Below, piece by piece: positions 51,721 through 59,801 of a DNA stretch of 64,000 nucleotides. Position 1 is the stretch's first letter; each line of letters begins with the position of its first letter. Location of the stretch: contig CAVONV010000021.1 of the NCBI GenBank assembly GCA_963697355.1, positions 186,001 through 250,000 on the forward strand. Direction: 5' to 3'. The position numbers and the translations under genes were made by a program. Below the pieces are notes generated by a model, which ran no database searches, was not told the origin of the DNA, and saw only the letters and a program-made list of their open reading frames with translations. This DNA is from CAVONV01 sp963697355 (lineage in GTDB: Bacteria > Acidobacteriota > Vicinamibacteria > Marinacidobacterales > DATDRI01).

Positions 51721-51752
51721 GAAAATTCTTGAATTCTCGATTTCCTGATTTC
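51721..51752. repeat. 8-bp-period tandem repeat array
   Basis: Octamers GAAAATTC, TTGAATTC, TCGATTTC, CTGATTTC, ending 22 bp before the ruvC start. It is roughly the reverse complement of the array at 51655, leaving a 34-base loop region. Confidence 0.7.
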
Positions 51753-51774
51753 CTACTTTGTACCCGAGAACATT

Positions 51775-52317
51775 TTGATAATCCTTGGCATTGACCCCGG
51801 CACTGTGGCAACGGGCTATGGGGCTATCGAATCGGATGGTGACCGCCATTCGCTTCGAGACTACGGGGTCGTGGCTCCGATGGCTTCTCTCTCGTTTCCC
51901 GAGAGACTCTACTTCATCCACACCGAGCTCATGAAAGTCATTGTTGGTTGTCGTCCCGATCGGATGGCCGTGGAGAATCTGTTCTATGCTGCCAACGTCA
52001 AGAGTGCGTTGAGGCTTGGACATGTTCGCGGCGTTGCCATTGTTGCCGGTGTGTCGCAAGGTATCCCCATCGACGAGTACAGCCCGTTGGAGATCAAACA
52101 AGCCGTCGTTGGCTATGGACGTGCCGACAAACGTCAAGTCCAGAAAATGGTGGCCCTCCTTCTCGGTCTCGATGCGCCTCCCGAGCCTCATGACGCAGCT
52201 GACGCTCTGGCGGTGGCGCTTTGTCATGCGCACCGATTTCGATTCGCACAAAAAGTCGAGCTAGGTAGCCGCGCAGGCACGAGTCGGCGGCGAGCTACCC
52301 CGAGGGCGAAACCGTGA
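51775..52317 (+). CDS. ruvC: Crossover junction endodeoxyribonuclease RuvC
   Basis: Holliday-junction resolvase, 180 residues. Acidic active-site residues lie in ILGIDPGT (Asp near 7), AVENLFYAANVKSALRLG (Glu), and EPHDAADALAVALCH (two Asp). TTG 51775 is the only sensible start; no ATG precedes the conserved N-terminus. Overlaps ruvA by GTGA. Confidence 0.95.
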   Translation: MIILGIDPGTVATGYGAIESDGDRHSLRDYGVVAPMASLSFPERLYFIHTELMKVIVGCRPDRMAVENLFYAANVKSALRLGHVRGVAIVAGVSQGIPIDEYSPLEIKQAVVGYGRADKRQVQKMVALLLGLDAPPEPHDAADALAVALCHAHRFRFAQKVELGSRAGTSRRRATPRAKP

Positions 52318-52922
52318 TTGCTCATCTCCGTGGAACCCTGTTATCGAAGAGGCCGGGACAGGTCGTGCTCGAGGTGGGTGGGGTGGGCTACAAAGTATTC
52401 ATCCCCTTGTCGACTTATTATGACCTAGACGGCGAGGGGGCGACCGTTGCCTTTAGAATTCACACGCATGTTCGGGAAGACACGATGGCTCTCTACGGCT
52501 TCCTGACGGAAATCGAGGACGTGCTGTTTCAGAAGCTGATTGGTGTTGCTGGTGTCGGTCCGTCTCTTGCCTTGAAAGTGCTCTCTGGTTTGGAGCCTCG
52601 TGATCTGGTGGAAGCCATTCGCCTTGGTGACCTGAGGCGGTTGAGCTCGGTCCCCGGTGTGGGGAAGAAAACAGCGGAGAGAGTCGTGGTCGAGCTCAAG
52701 GATAAGATGCCCGAAGTCATGTCGTTGGCCGGTGAGCCGACTATAGGTGAGGAGACCCCCGACATCCAACCGTCTCTCGGTGATGACCTACTTTCGGCCT
52801 TGGTCAACCTCGGTTATCAAAGAAACCAGGCCGACAAACTCGTCGCTCAGGTGCTTCATCAGGAGCCAGAGTTATCCTTCGAAATGGCACTCAAGAAGGC
52901 CCTTCGCCAATTGTCCAGGTAG
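52314..52922 (+). CDS. ruvA: Holliday junction branch migration protein RuvA
   Basis: A 202-residue RuvA: N-terminal OB domain (IAHLRGTLLSKRPGQVVLEV), two helix-hairpin-helix motifs (LIGVAGVGPSLALKVLSG; LSSVPGVGKKTAERVVVEL) and a C-terminal RuvB-binding domain after an acidic linker. GTG start overlapping ruvC. 24 bp separate it from a MutS-like gene that splits it from ruvB. Confidence 0.95.
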   Translation: MIAHLRGTLLSKRPGQVVLEVGGVGYKVFIPLSTYYDLDGEGATVAFRIHTHVREDTMALYGFLTEIEDVLFQKLIGVAGVGPSLALKVLSGLEPRDLVEAIRLGDLRRLSSVPGVGKKTAERVVVELKDKMPEVMSLAGEPTIGEETPDIQPSLGDDLLSALVNLGYQRNQADKLVAQVLHQEPELSFEMALKKALRQLSR

Positions 52923-52946
52923 TTCCTACCCGAGAGAGCTCGAGAA

Positions 52947-54746
52947 ATGTCGGACACGAATCCGCAGGACGCCCGCACACAATATGAATCCCATCTCAAT
53001 GCATACCGCGTCCAGGCCGCTCGCTTGAAACAAAGAGCAGGCCGGCTCTCCAATGCTCGGTTAGCCGTTTTCCTTTTGGCCGTGGTGATGGCTTGGTTCG
53101 TCTGGGAGACCAACGATATCTCAGTCATTTGGATGGCCCTGCCTCTGGTGTCCTTCTTGGTATTGATGATTTTGCATGCGGGTGTCATACGGTCACTCGA
53201 TCGAGCGAAGCGCGCCGTTGTTTTCTATCAGAAAGGATTGGGGCGCCTCGAAGGTCGGTGGGCGGGCTCGGGAGACGACGGGTTGAGATTCTTGGAGGAG
53301 TCCCATCCTTACGCCCGAGATCTCGACCTCTTCGGGGAGGGTTCCGTATTCGAGCTCCTGTGTACGACTCGGACACCCTGGGGCGCTCGCACATTGGCCG
53401 GGTGGCTCTTGTCGCCGGCATCGAAGGAGACCGTCGTTGCTCGCCAAGCGGCGGTCCGCGAGCTCGGGGCGAAACTGGATCTTATAGAAGAGCTTGCCAT
53501 CGTTGATGAAGAGATCACGCCGGAGGTCGACCCGCAATCGTTGGTTCAATGGGCCTCTTCACCACCGACTCTCACCTCTCGTGTGGTCGGTGCCGCAGCC
53601 TTTGCTCTGGCGGTCGTATCGGTTGCCGTGGTCCTGGGGTGGCTGGGGTCCTACATTCACCGATCGGTTGTCCTCACGGTTCTGGTCATTGAGGCGACCT
53701 TCGCCTTGTGGCTCCGATCAAGGGTGGAGGAAGTCATCGCCTCGGCAGACAAGCCGGATCGCGAGTTGGGCATGCTTTCCCGGATTCTCAACCGTTTGGA
53801 AAAAGAGTCGTTCAGCTCAACGCGTTTGATAGAGCTTCAACAACTGCTCTCCGTGGGCGGTCTTTCCGCCTCACGGCAAATCCACCGGCTCCGGCGCCTC
53901 ATCGAGCTCATGGATCTGCGGCTCAACAAGATGTTTGCTCCCGTGGCCATGCTTCTTCTTTGGGGGACGCAGTTCGCCTTTGCTCTGGAATCCTGGCGTT
54001 CCCGTTCGGGGCCGTCCGTCGAGCGATGGCTCGAGGCGCTCGGCGAGATGGAAGCGCTCATTGCTTTGGCCACGTTTTCCTATGAACATCCTGACGATCC
54101 CTTTCCCGAGCTCGCAGACGAGGGACCTCTTTTCGAAGGAGAGGGCATCGGTCATCCGTTGATCCCGGAAGGCCAACTGACCCGAAACGATCTCCGGCTC
54201 GGAGAGCCACTGCATCTTCTCGTAGTGAGCGGCTCGAACATGTCGGGCAAGAGTACGCTGCTTCGAACCATTGGCATCAACAGTGTGCTCGCCTTGGCTG
54301 GTTCGCCGGTACGGGCCCGACGTTTACGGTTGTCGATTCTCGCCGTCGGAGCATCGATCCGGATCGTGGATTCCCTTCAAGAAGGTGTTTCCCGGTTCTA
54401 TGCCGAGATCAAACGCCTGCGCCAGATCATGGATTTGACCGAAGACTCTCTCCCGTTGGTCTTTCTTTTGGATGAGATCTTCCATGGCACCAACTCTCAT
54501 GATCGGCGGATCGGAGCAGAGGCGGTCGTGCGAGGCTTGGTGGAGCGCGGTGCCGTAGGTCTCATCACAACCCATGACCTCGCATTGTCCAAGGTCGCAG
54601 ACTCGATGGCACCGGCCGCTCTAAACGTTCACTTCGAAGATCATCTGGAAAACGGAAAGATGGTGTTCGACTACCACCTACGACCCGGCGTGGTGCAGAA
54701 GAGCAACGCCCTCGATCTCATGCGTTCGGTAGGGCTCGAAGTGTAA
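52947..54746 (+). CDS. Membrane-anchored MutS-like ATPase
   Basis: A 599-residue protein lacking the MutS mismatch-recognition domains. Two hydrophobic hairpins (about residues 35-77 and 211-253) predict membrane anchoring; a MutS-type lever/clamp region (260-390) precedes the ATPase core with Walker A SGSNMSGKSTLLRT (near 428-441), and Walker B LVFLLDEIFHGTNSHDR. The final Q-K-S-NALDLM is MutS-like. It has no Smr domain. It lies within the ruv operon between ruvA and ruvB, hinting at DNA recombination at the membrane, but the family is functionally uncharacterised as far as I know. Confidence 0.82.
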   Translation: MSDTNPQDARTQYESHLNAYRVQAARLKQRAGRLSNARLAVFLLAVVMAWFVWETNDISVIWMALPLVSFLVLMILHAGVIRSLDRAKRAVVFYQKGLGRLEGRWAGSGDDGLRFLEESHPYARDLDLFGEGSVFELLCTTRTPWGARTLAGWLLSPASKETVVARQAAVRELGAKLDLIEELAIVDEEITPEVDPQSLVQWASSPPTLTSRVVGAAAFALAVVSVAVVLGWLGSYIHRSVVLTVLVIEATFALWLRSRVEEVIASADKPDRELGMLSRILNRLEKESFSSTRLIELQQLLSVGGLSASRQIHRLRRLIELMDLRLNKMFAPVAMLLLWGTQFAFALESWRSRSGPSVERWLEALGEMEALIALATFSYEHPDDPFPELADEGPLFEGEGIGHPLIPEGQLTRNDLRLGEPLHLLVVSGSNMSGKSTLLRTIGINSVLALAGSPVRARRLRLSILAVGASIRIVDSLQEGVSRFYAEIKRLRQIMDLTEDSLPLVFLLDEIFHGTNSHDRRIGAEAVVRGLVERGAVGLITTHDLALSKVADSMAPAALNVHFEDHLENGKMVFDYHLRPGVVQKSNALDLMRSVGLEV

Positions 54747-54944
54747 AGAGGCCTTCTCGGGCCTGGACCGGAGTTGTGAGGACGGCTGCCGTTTTGCGCC
54801 AGGCAACCCGCTTACGCCGTTGGCAAAATAGACGAATTCAACGGCTACGGCGAGGTCTCGCAGTAGCTTCGCCGATTCTTGCTTGAGGGCGAAGCAAAGG
54901 CGGACAGCCGGCTTCGACGGGCGAGCCTAAACAGCCTGTTTGGT

Positions 54945-54963
54945 GGTCAGGCTCCGCCTGACC
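54945..54963 (+). promoter_or_regulatory. Stem-loop immediately upstream of ruvB
   Basis: GGTCAGGC-TCC-GCCTGACC, a perfect 8-bp stem with 3-base loop, 17 bases before the ruvB ATG, where a Shine-Dalgarno would be expected and none is seen. The 234-bp gap after the MutS-like gene also has a GCCGTTG/CAACGGC inverted repeat (54816-54845). Confidence 0.45.
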
Positions 54964-54980
54964 TACAATCCCCCAAAGCC

Positions 54981-55997
54981 ATGGACAATCGACTGGTTAC
55001 TGCGGGACGAACCGAAGAGGACCTGTCTCTCGACACGAGCCTCCGCCCGCGGACATTTGCAGAGTATATCGGTCAGGAAAAAGTCAAGACCCAGCTCCAG
55101 ATCGCCGTTCAGGCTGCCTCGGCGCGGGGCGAGGCGATGGATCATGTCCTTCTCTATGGTCCGCCGGGACTCGGTAAGACGACGTTGGCCCACGTCATTG
55201 CCAACGAGTTGGATGTTGACATCAAGTCGACGGCTGGCCCGTTGATCGAGAAATCGGGCGACCTCGTTGCGCTACTTACGAATCTCGAAGAGCGCGATGT
55301 TCTCTTCATCGACGAGGTCCATCGGCTGCACCCGTCCATTGAGGAAGTTCTCTATCCGGCGATGGAAGATTTCAAGCTCGATATCATCATTGGCCAGGGT
55401 CCATCCGCCAAATCGGTGAAGATTCCTATCGCGCCCTTCACACTGGTGGGAGCAACGACGCGAGCGGGTCTTCTTACTTCTCCCATGAGGTCTCGGTTCG
55501 GTCTCGTCCACCGTCTCGACTTCTACGAGGAGAGTGAATTGAGTTCGGTGATCCGAAGATCTGCTTCTCTGCTAGACGTTGCGATCAACGAGAAAGCGGC
55601 CAGGAAATTGGCGGTCAGGTCCCGCGGGACACCGCGCATCGCCAATCGGCTCCTGCGCAGGGTTCGCGACTTTGCCCAAGTCAAAGCCGACGGGAAGATC
55701 AACGAGTCAGTTGCTCTCGATGCGCTCAACCTTCTCGGGGTCGATGAGCATGGGTTCGACGAGATGGATCGGAAAATTCTCTTGGCGGTCATCGAAAAAT
55801 TCGGTGGTGGTCCGGTGGGGCTGAGTACCATAGCGGCGGTCATCAGCGAGGAGCCGGATACCATAGAAGATGTTTACGAGCCCTTCTTGCTCCAAATCGG
55901 CTTCCTCGAGAGAACTCCGCGGGGGCGTATGGCGACCGAACGAGCCTACCGTCACTTTGGCCTCGAACAAACGAACGGACAGAACCGACTTTTTTAG
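54981..55997 (+). CDS. ruvB: Holliday junction branch migration ATPase RuvB
   Basis: AAA+ motor, 338 residues from ATG 54981. LRPRTFAEYIGQEKVK, Walker A GPPGLGKTTLA, Walker B LFIDEVHRLHP, GATTRAGLLTSPMRSRFG and the C-terminal winged helix ending GFLERTPRGRMATERAYRHFG. An in-frame extension to 54879 is not conserved. Followed 21 bases later by the CTG of queA. Confidence 0.96.
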   Translation: MDNRLVTAGRTEEDLSLDTSLRPRTFAEYIGQEKVKTQLQIAVQAASARGEAMDHVLLYGPPGLGKTTLAHVIANELDVDIKSTAGPLIEKSGDLVALLTNLEERDVLFIDEVHRLHPSIEEVLYPAMEDFKLDIIIGQGPSAKSVKIPIAPFTLVGATTRAGLLTSPMRSRFGLVHRLDFYEESELSSVIRRSASLLDVAINEKAARKLAVRSRGTPRIANRLLRRVRDFAQVKADGKINESVALDALNLLGVDEHGFDEMDRKILLAVIEKFGGGPVGLSTIAAVISEEPDTIEDVYEPFLLQIGFLERTPRGRMATERAYRHFGLEQTNGQNRLF

Positions 55998-56018
55998 CGA
56001 CTTTGAGTAGGAACCAAA

Positions 56019-57044
56019 CTGCAACTCTCCGATTTCGATTTCGACCTTCCACCGGAGCTCATTGCTCAGGAGCCCCTGCCGAAACGTGATAGCTCACGCT
56101 TACTTCGTGTTCCAGGACTCTCTCACCATGAGTTTCGTGAGCTACCGCAGCTATTGAACCCTGGTGACCTTCTCGTCGTGAACAACTCCCGTGTGTTTCC
56201 AGCTAGGCTGTTTGGACGAACGGTAAGGGGTGCCTCGGTAGAGTTACTGCTTCTTCGTTCCCTCGAGCCCGGCCATTGGGAGGTCCTTTCCCGGCCGGCC
56301 AGCAGACTCGACGAAGGCACCGTCTTCGAGCTCGGGGGCGGATTGATTCGTGGGAGAGTGATTGGCTGCGGCGAGTATGGAAAGCGTACCGTGGAGCTAC
56401 AGTGTGAAGGAGACATTTACGAGACGGTCGAGCAGATAGGCCAAACTCCTCTACCCCCTTACATCAAAAGAAAGGGAGCGAGGCTTGAAGCCGGGGACAG
56501 GCAACGCTACCAAACGGTATACGCAAAGGACCGTGGGTCGGTGGCGGCACCCACGGCAGGTCTGCATTTTACGCCCGAGGTGCTGGAGGCCCTGAAGGGC
56601 CGAGGCGTCGGCTATTCGGAGATCACGCTCCACGTGGGCTACGGTACGTTTCAACCCATACGAACCGACTCTGTGGAGGAGCACCAGATGGGGTCGGAGT
56701 TCTTCACGATTCCAGAAGAGACGGTCCAAGCGTTGGAGCGGGCGCGGGCACGAGGCGGAAGGGTGGTCGCGGTGGGTACAACTGCTGTCCGTACCTTGGA
56801 AAGTGCGGCGGATGTACGAGGCGTAGTAAGGACCGGCAGTGATGAGACGGATCTGTTCATTTACCCAGGGTATCGTTTCAAGGTCGTTGACGGCTTGCTC
56901 ACCAATTTCCACCTTCCAAGGAGCTCGCTTTTTCTTCTCGTGTCGGCTTTTGGCGGGGGGGAAGTCATGAGGCGGGCGTATCAAGAGGCCATTCGCAAAG
57001 GGTACCGCTTCTATAGCTTCGGCGACTGTATGCTCATCGATTAG
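56019..57044 (+). CDS. queA: S-adenosylmethionine:tRNA ribosyltransferase-isomerase, probable CTG start
   Basis: Builds epoxyqueuosine on tRNA from preQ1. Conserved N-terminus (QLSDFDFDLPPELIAQEP, then RDSSRLL) begins right after CTG 56019; the in-frame stop TGA at 56004-56006 leaves only five codons between, none of them ATG, GTG or TTG. With the CTG start the protein is 341 residues, normal for QueA; the next start, TTG 56154, would delete 45 conserved residues. Later motifs: PLPPYIKR, TAGLHFTPE, ITLHVGYGTFQP, NFHLPRSSLFLLVSAF. GTAGG lies about eight bases upstream of the CTG. Confidence 0.9.
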   Translation: MQLSDFDFDLPPELIAQEPLPKRDSSRLLRVPGLSHHEFRELPQLLNPGDLLVVNNSRVFPARLFGRTVRGASVELLLLRSLEPGHWEVLSRPASRLDEGTVFELGGGLIRGRVIGCGEYGKRTVELQCEGDIYETVEQIGQTPLPPYIKRKGARLEAGDRQRYQTVYAKDRGSVAAPTAGLHFTPEVLEALKGRGVGYSEITLHVGYGTFQPIRTDSVEEHQMGSEFFTIPEETVQALERARARGGRVVAVGTTAVRTLESAADVRGVVRTGSDETDLFIYPGYRFKVVDGLLTNFHLPRSSLFLLVSAFGGGEVMRRAYQEAIRKGYRFYSFGDCMLID

Positions 57045-57077
57045 TCTTACGCCCGAATTTCGCCTTATAATCCAGCC

Positions 57078-57659
57078 GTGGATATCTTGAAGATCCGAAG
57101 CGTCGTTTCGGAAAGTCTGGAGCTCAAACGGTCATTTTTCGACGAAACGGCGCCTCGTGTGTTGGAAGCGGGGGAAATGCTCGTCGGAGCGCTCCAGGCG
57201 GGACACAAGGCCTTGGCATTTGGCAACGGCGGAAGCGCCGCCGATGCGCAGCATTTTTCATCGGAGCTCGTCAACCGATTCGTCGCCGACCGACGCGGTT
57301 TACCGGCAATTGCCCTCACCACGGACACGTCAACTCTTACGAGTGTGGCCAACGATAGCGACTATCGCTACGTCTTCAGTCGGCAGGTGGAAGCGCTTGG
57401 AGTTGCCGGCGATGTGGCGCTAGCCATCAGTACGAGCGGTAACTCGGACAACGTTCTCGAAGCGGTCAAGGCTTGTGGCCAACTGGATATGCGGACGATC
57501 GGACTCACCGGTCGCGATGGCGGCAAGCTGAGACCTTTGGTCGACATCTGCTTGAACGTGGAGCACCATGAAACCGCCCGCGTTCAAGAAGTCCATGCCA
57601 TGATCATCCATTTGCTTTGCCAAATGGTTGATGAGTCGTTTTCACGAGAGGGTCAGTAG
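57078..57659 (+). CDS. gmhA: Sedoheptulose-7-phosphate isomerase
   Basis: Makes D-glycero-D-manno-heptose 7-phosphate, first step of LPS inner-core heptose. The 193 residues have the SIS-domain marks GNGGSAADAQHFSSELVNRF and ISTSGNSDNV. GTG 57078. The next gene begins directly after its stop, so the pair is an operon. No hldE or heptosyltransferase is nearby. Confidence 0.93.
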   Translation: MDILKIRSVVSESLELKRSFFDETAPRVLEAGEMLVGALQAGHKALAFGNGGSAADAQHFSSELVNRFVADRRGLPAIALTTDTSTLTSVANDSDYRYVFSRQVEALGVAGDVALAISTSGNSDNVLEAVKACGQLDMRTIGLTGRDGGKLRPLVDICLNVEHHETARVQEVHAMIIHLLCQMVDESFSREGQ

Positions 57660-58607
57660 ATGCCGGACTATCCTGTCGAGCCTCTCGATTTGGCCGGCCT
57701 CAAAACCTATCCGCTCAAGTCCCGCAAAAGTAAGGTGGGAGTCGACGAGTTGGCCGGCATCGCGCAACCCGGCGGAAGCTTCAAGGATTTTTGGGAGAAG
57801 TTACCACGAGTCCTGGCGGCCCAGGATCTTCGGGAGCTCGTCGCGCGAGTGAAGAAGGCGCGAAATGCCGAGCAGGCGCTTTTGTGGGGAATGGGCGCCC
57901 ATGTGATCAAGGTCGGCCTTTCCCCTCTCATTATCCACCTCATGCACGAGGGCTACGTCGATGGCTTGGTTTTGAACGGTGCCGGCATCATCCACGATTT
58001 CGAAATGGCACTCGTAGGTCAAACTTCTGAAGAAGTCGAGGAGGGTCTGGGGTCAGGTGAGTTCGGTATGGCCGAAGAGACCGGTCACCTCTTGAACCGA
58101 GCCATCGAGGAAGGCGTCGAGCAGGGAACCGGCATTGGGGAGGCCGTGGGAGCGTTTCTCGATCAACACAAACCTCAGTTCATGAAAAAGAGCCTTCTAT
58201 GGACCGGCTATCAGCTATCCATACCGGTGACGGTCCATGTTGCGATCGGAACCGACATCATTCACATGCACCCGCAGGCGTCTGGCGGCGCCATAGGCGA
58301 GGGGAGTCATCGAGATTTTCGTCTGCTGGCTTCCATGGTGAGGTTGCTCCATGGTGGTGGGGTCTATTTGAATCTAGGCTCGGCCGTGATTTTGCCGGAG
58401 GTCTTCCTAAAGGCCGTGAGCGTGGTCCGCAATCTAGGCAACCCACTGACAGATTTCTCGACGGCGAATTTCGATTTCATCCGGCACTACCGACCACGCA
58501 AGAACGTGGTGGAACGTCCCGTGACCGGCTCGGGACGAGGCTTCGATTTTGTGGGACACCATGAGATTCTCATCCCTTTGCTAGTTGCAGCGCTTCTTGA
58601 CTCGTAG
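57660..58607 (+). CDS. Deoxyhypusine synthase-like protein of unknown function
   Basis: A 315-residue protein resembling the deoxyhypusine-synthase fold: MGAHVIKVGLSPLIIHLM, VLNGAGIIHDFEMALVG and HMHPQASGGAIGEGSHRDF. The DHS active-site Lys motif (AVSWGK in eukaryotes) is not visible; the corresponding end reads GFDFVGHHEILIP. Since bacteria lack eIF5A, it probably acts on another substrate, perhaps with NAD. Directly downstream of gmhA (0-bp gap), suggesting a link to heptose/LPS or merely shared transcription. Confidence 0.6.
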   Translation: MPDYPVEPLDLAGLKTYPLKSRKSKVGVDELAGIAQPGGSFKDFWEKLPRVLAAQDLRELVARVKKARNAEQALLWGMGAHVIKVGLSPLIIHLMHEGYVDGLVLNGAGIIHDFEMALVGQTSEEVEEGLGSGEFGMAEETGHLLNRAIEEGVEQGTGIGEAVGAFLDQHKPQFMKKSLLWTGYQLSIPVTVHVAIGTDIIHMHPQASGGAIGEGSHRDFRLLASMVRLLHGGGVYLNLGSAVILPEVFLKAVSVVRNLGNPLTDFSTANFDFIRHYRPRKNVVERPVTGSGRGFDFVGHHEILIPLLVAALLDS

Positions 58608-58613
58608 CAACCG

Positions 58614-59612
58614 TTAGGTCTTGCTCGCCGCCCAATGGATCGTCCACTCGAACGCGACGGTGATATCCGGACCCGCCTCGGAAACATCTTCGGCGAGCCG
58701 CCATTCGAACTGGAATCGGTCAGACTTCCTCCATCTTAGGCCCAAGACGAGTTGGTGGGCGGGGTTAGCGAGAAGGGGGAGTTGGCTCTTCAAAGAAGGC
58801 TGTTGCACCTCGTATTGAAGGACCGCGGCGACGGTCGTTCGAAAGCGCCAATCGAAAGCGGCCATGAGCGAGAGATAGTCCTTCGTGTCGAGGTCGTCAG
58901 TTTTTCCAAGAAAGTGGTAGTTGATGTTGAAATAGCCTCCAATGCGTTCTCCCACCCGGCTCGCTGCCAGTCCGATGCCGAAATCCGTCTTGCCGCTCCC
59001 GGCTAGTTTTTCCGGGCTACCGGAAGGAAGCTTGACGGCGGCGCGCAAGGCCACCGCGTTTTTGTCATTCTCGAGCAACGTTCTTTTTGCTGAGAAGGTG
59101 ATATCCCCAATGGCGATCGATCCTTCGTTTCTTTCAAGCACCGGGGACTCGTCGACTTCATATCGGTACTGGAACAGGTTATGGGGTGTCCGTCCTCTCA
59201 CCTCGTTCGGGAATCCGAATAAGTCGTGGTAGCTGGAAATAAAGGGATCGAGAAAACCACCGTACATGACATAGAACGGGAAAGCCACGCCTATCTCCAG
59301 GCCCTTTCCTAGACCAACATGGAACCTTACTTCTGTGCTCAAATGCTCCACGTCCAGGGATAGAGATTCTAGGTCGTTGAATCTATCGATGATGGTGTTC
59401 GAGTAGTCGAAATTGAATACGAGACGGAAGTCGTTTTTTGCAAGGACGGGGGCGCTCTCTGGCTTCAAGCAGATGAATTGGAGGGCGACGGGAAACTGGT
59501 TCCGATTCGAAAGGGGCCTTCGCCAAGAAAGGTCTTCGGCTCGTCCAACAGGTACGCTCAAGACGAGTGTGAGAACAACGGTGGTGGTGATGGTACTCCG
59601 GTGCGTTCTCAT
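58614..59612 (-). CDS. DUF3187-like exported protein
   Basis: A 332-residue protein with signal peptide (residues about 5-25, ending VGRAED) and a mature sequence typical of an outer-membrane or surface barrel: repeated aromatic/polar strands, starting WRRPLSNRNQFPVALQF, which is the DUF3187 N-terminal pattern, with LGIEVGVAFPFYVMYGG-like strands. ATG 59612 is chosen because it starts the signal peptide; a TTG 19 codons earlier is open. Convergent with the DHS-like gene, 6 bp apart. Function unknown. Confidence 0.65.
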   Translation of the reverse strand: MRTHRSTITTTVVLTLVLSVPVGRAEDLSWRRPLSNRNQFPVALQFICLKPESAPVLAKNDFRLVFNFDYSNTIIDRFNDLESLSLDVEHLSTEVRFHVGLGKGLEIGVAFPFYVMYGGFLDPFISSYHDLFGFPNEVRGRTPHNLFQYRYEVDESPVLERNEGSIAIGDITFSAKRTLLENDKNAVALRAAVKLPSGSPEKLAGSGKTDFGIGLAASRVGERIGGYFNINYHFLGKTDDLDTKDYLSLMAAFDWRFRTTVAAVLQYEVQQPSLKSQLPLLANPAHQLVLGLRWRKSDRFQFEWRLAEDVSEAGPDITVAFEWTIHWAASKT

Positions 59613-59801
59613 CGGTAAAAGGGCGAAATGCAATATAGCAACTCGCCGTGAGCAAAACAAAGCCCGCAATGCTTGATTCGTAACATGAACGTTTGAAGTT
59701 GCGAATTGGAACGGATGTTAGTATTACCGGTCCTCTAGTGGATGAGACCAAGAGCAATGTCTCAACCTCGTGCCGCAACTGCGGAAGGAGCGTTTGAAGA
59801 A

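Noticed and set aside
56154..57044. queA starting at TTG 56154
   Set aside because: Would remove 45 conserved N-terminal residues that are in frame directly upstream, back to CTG 56019.
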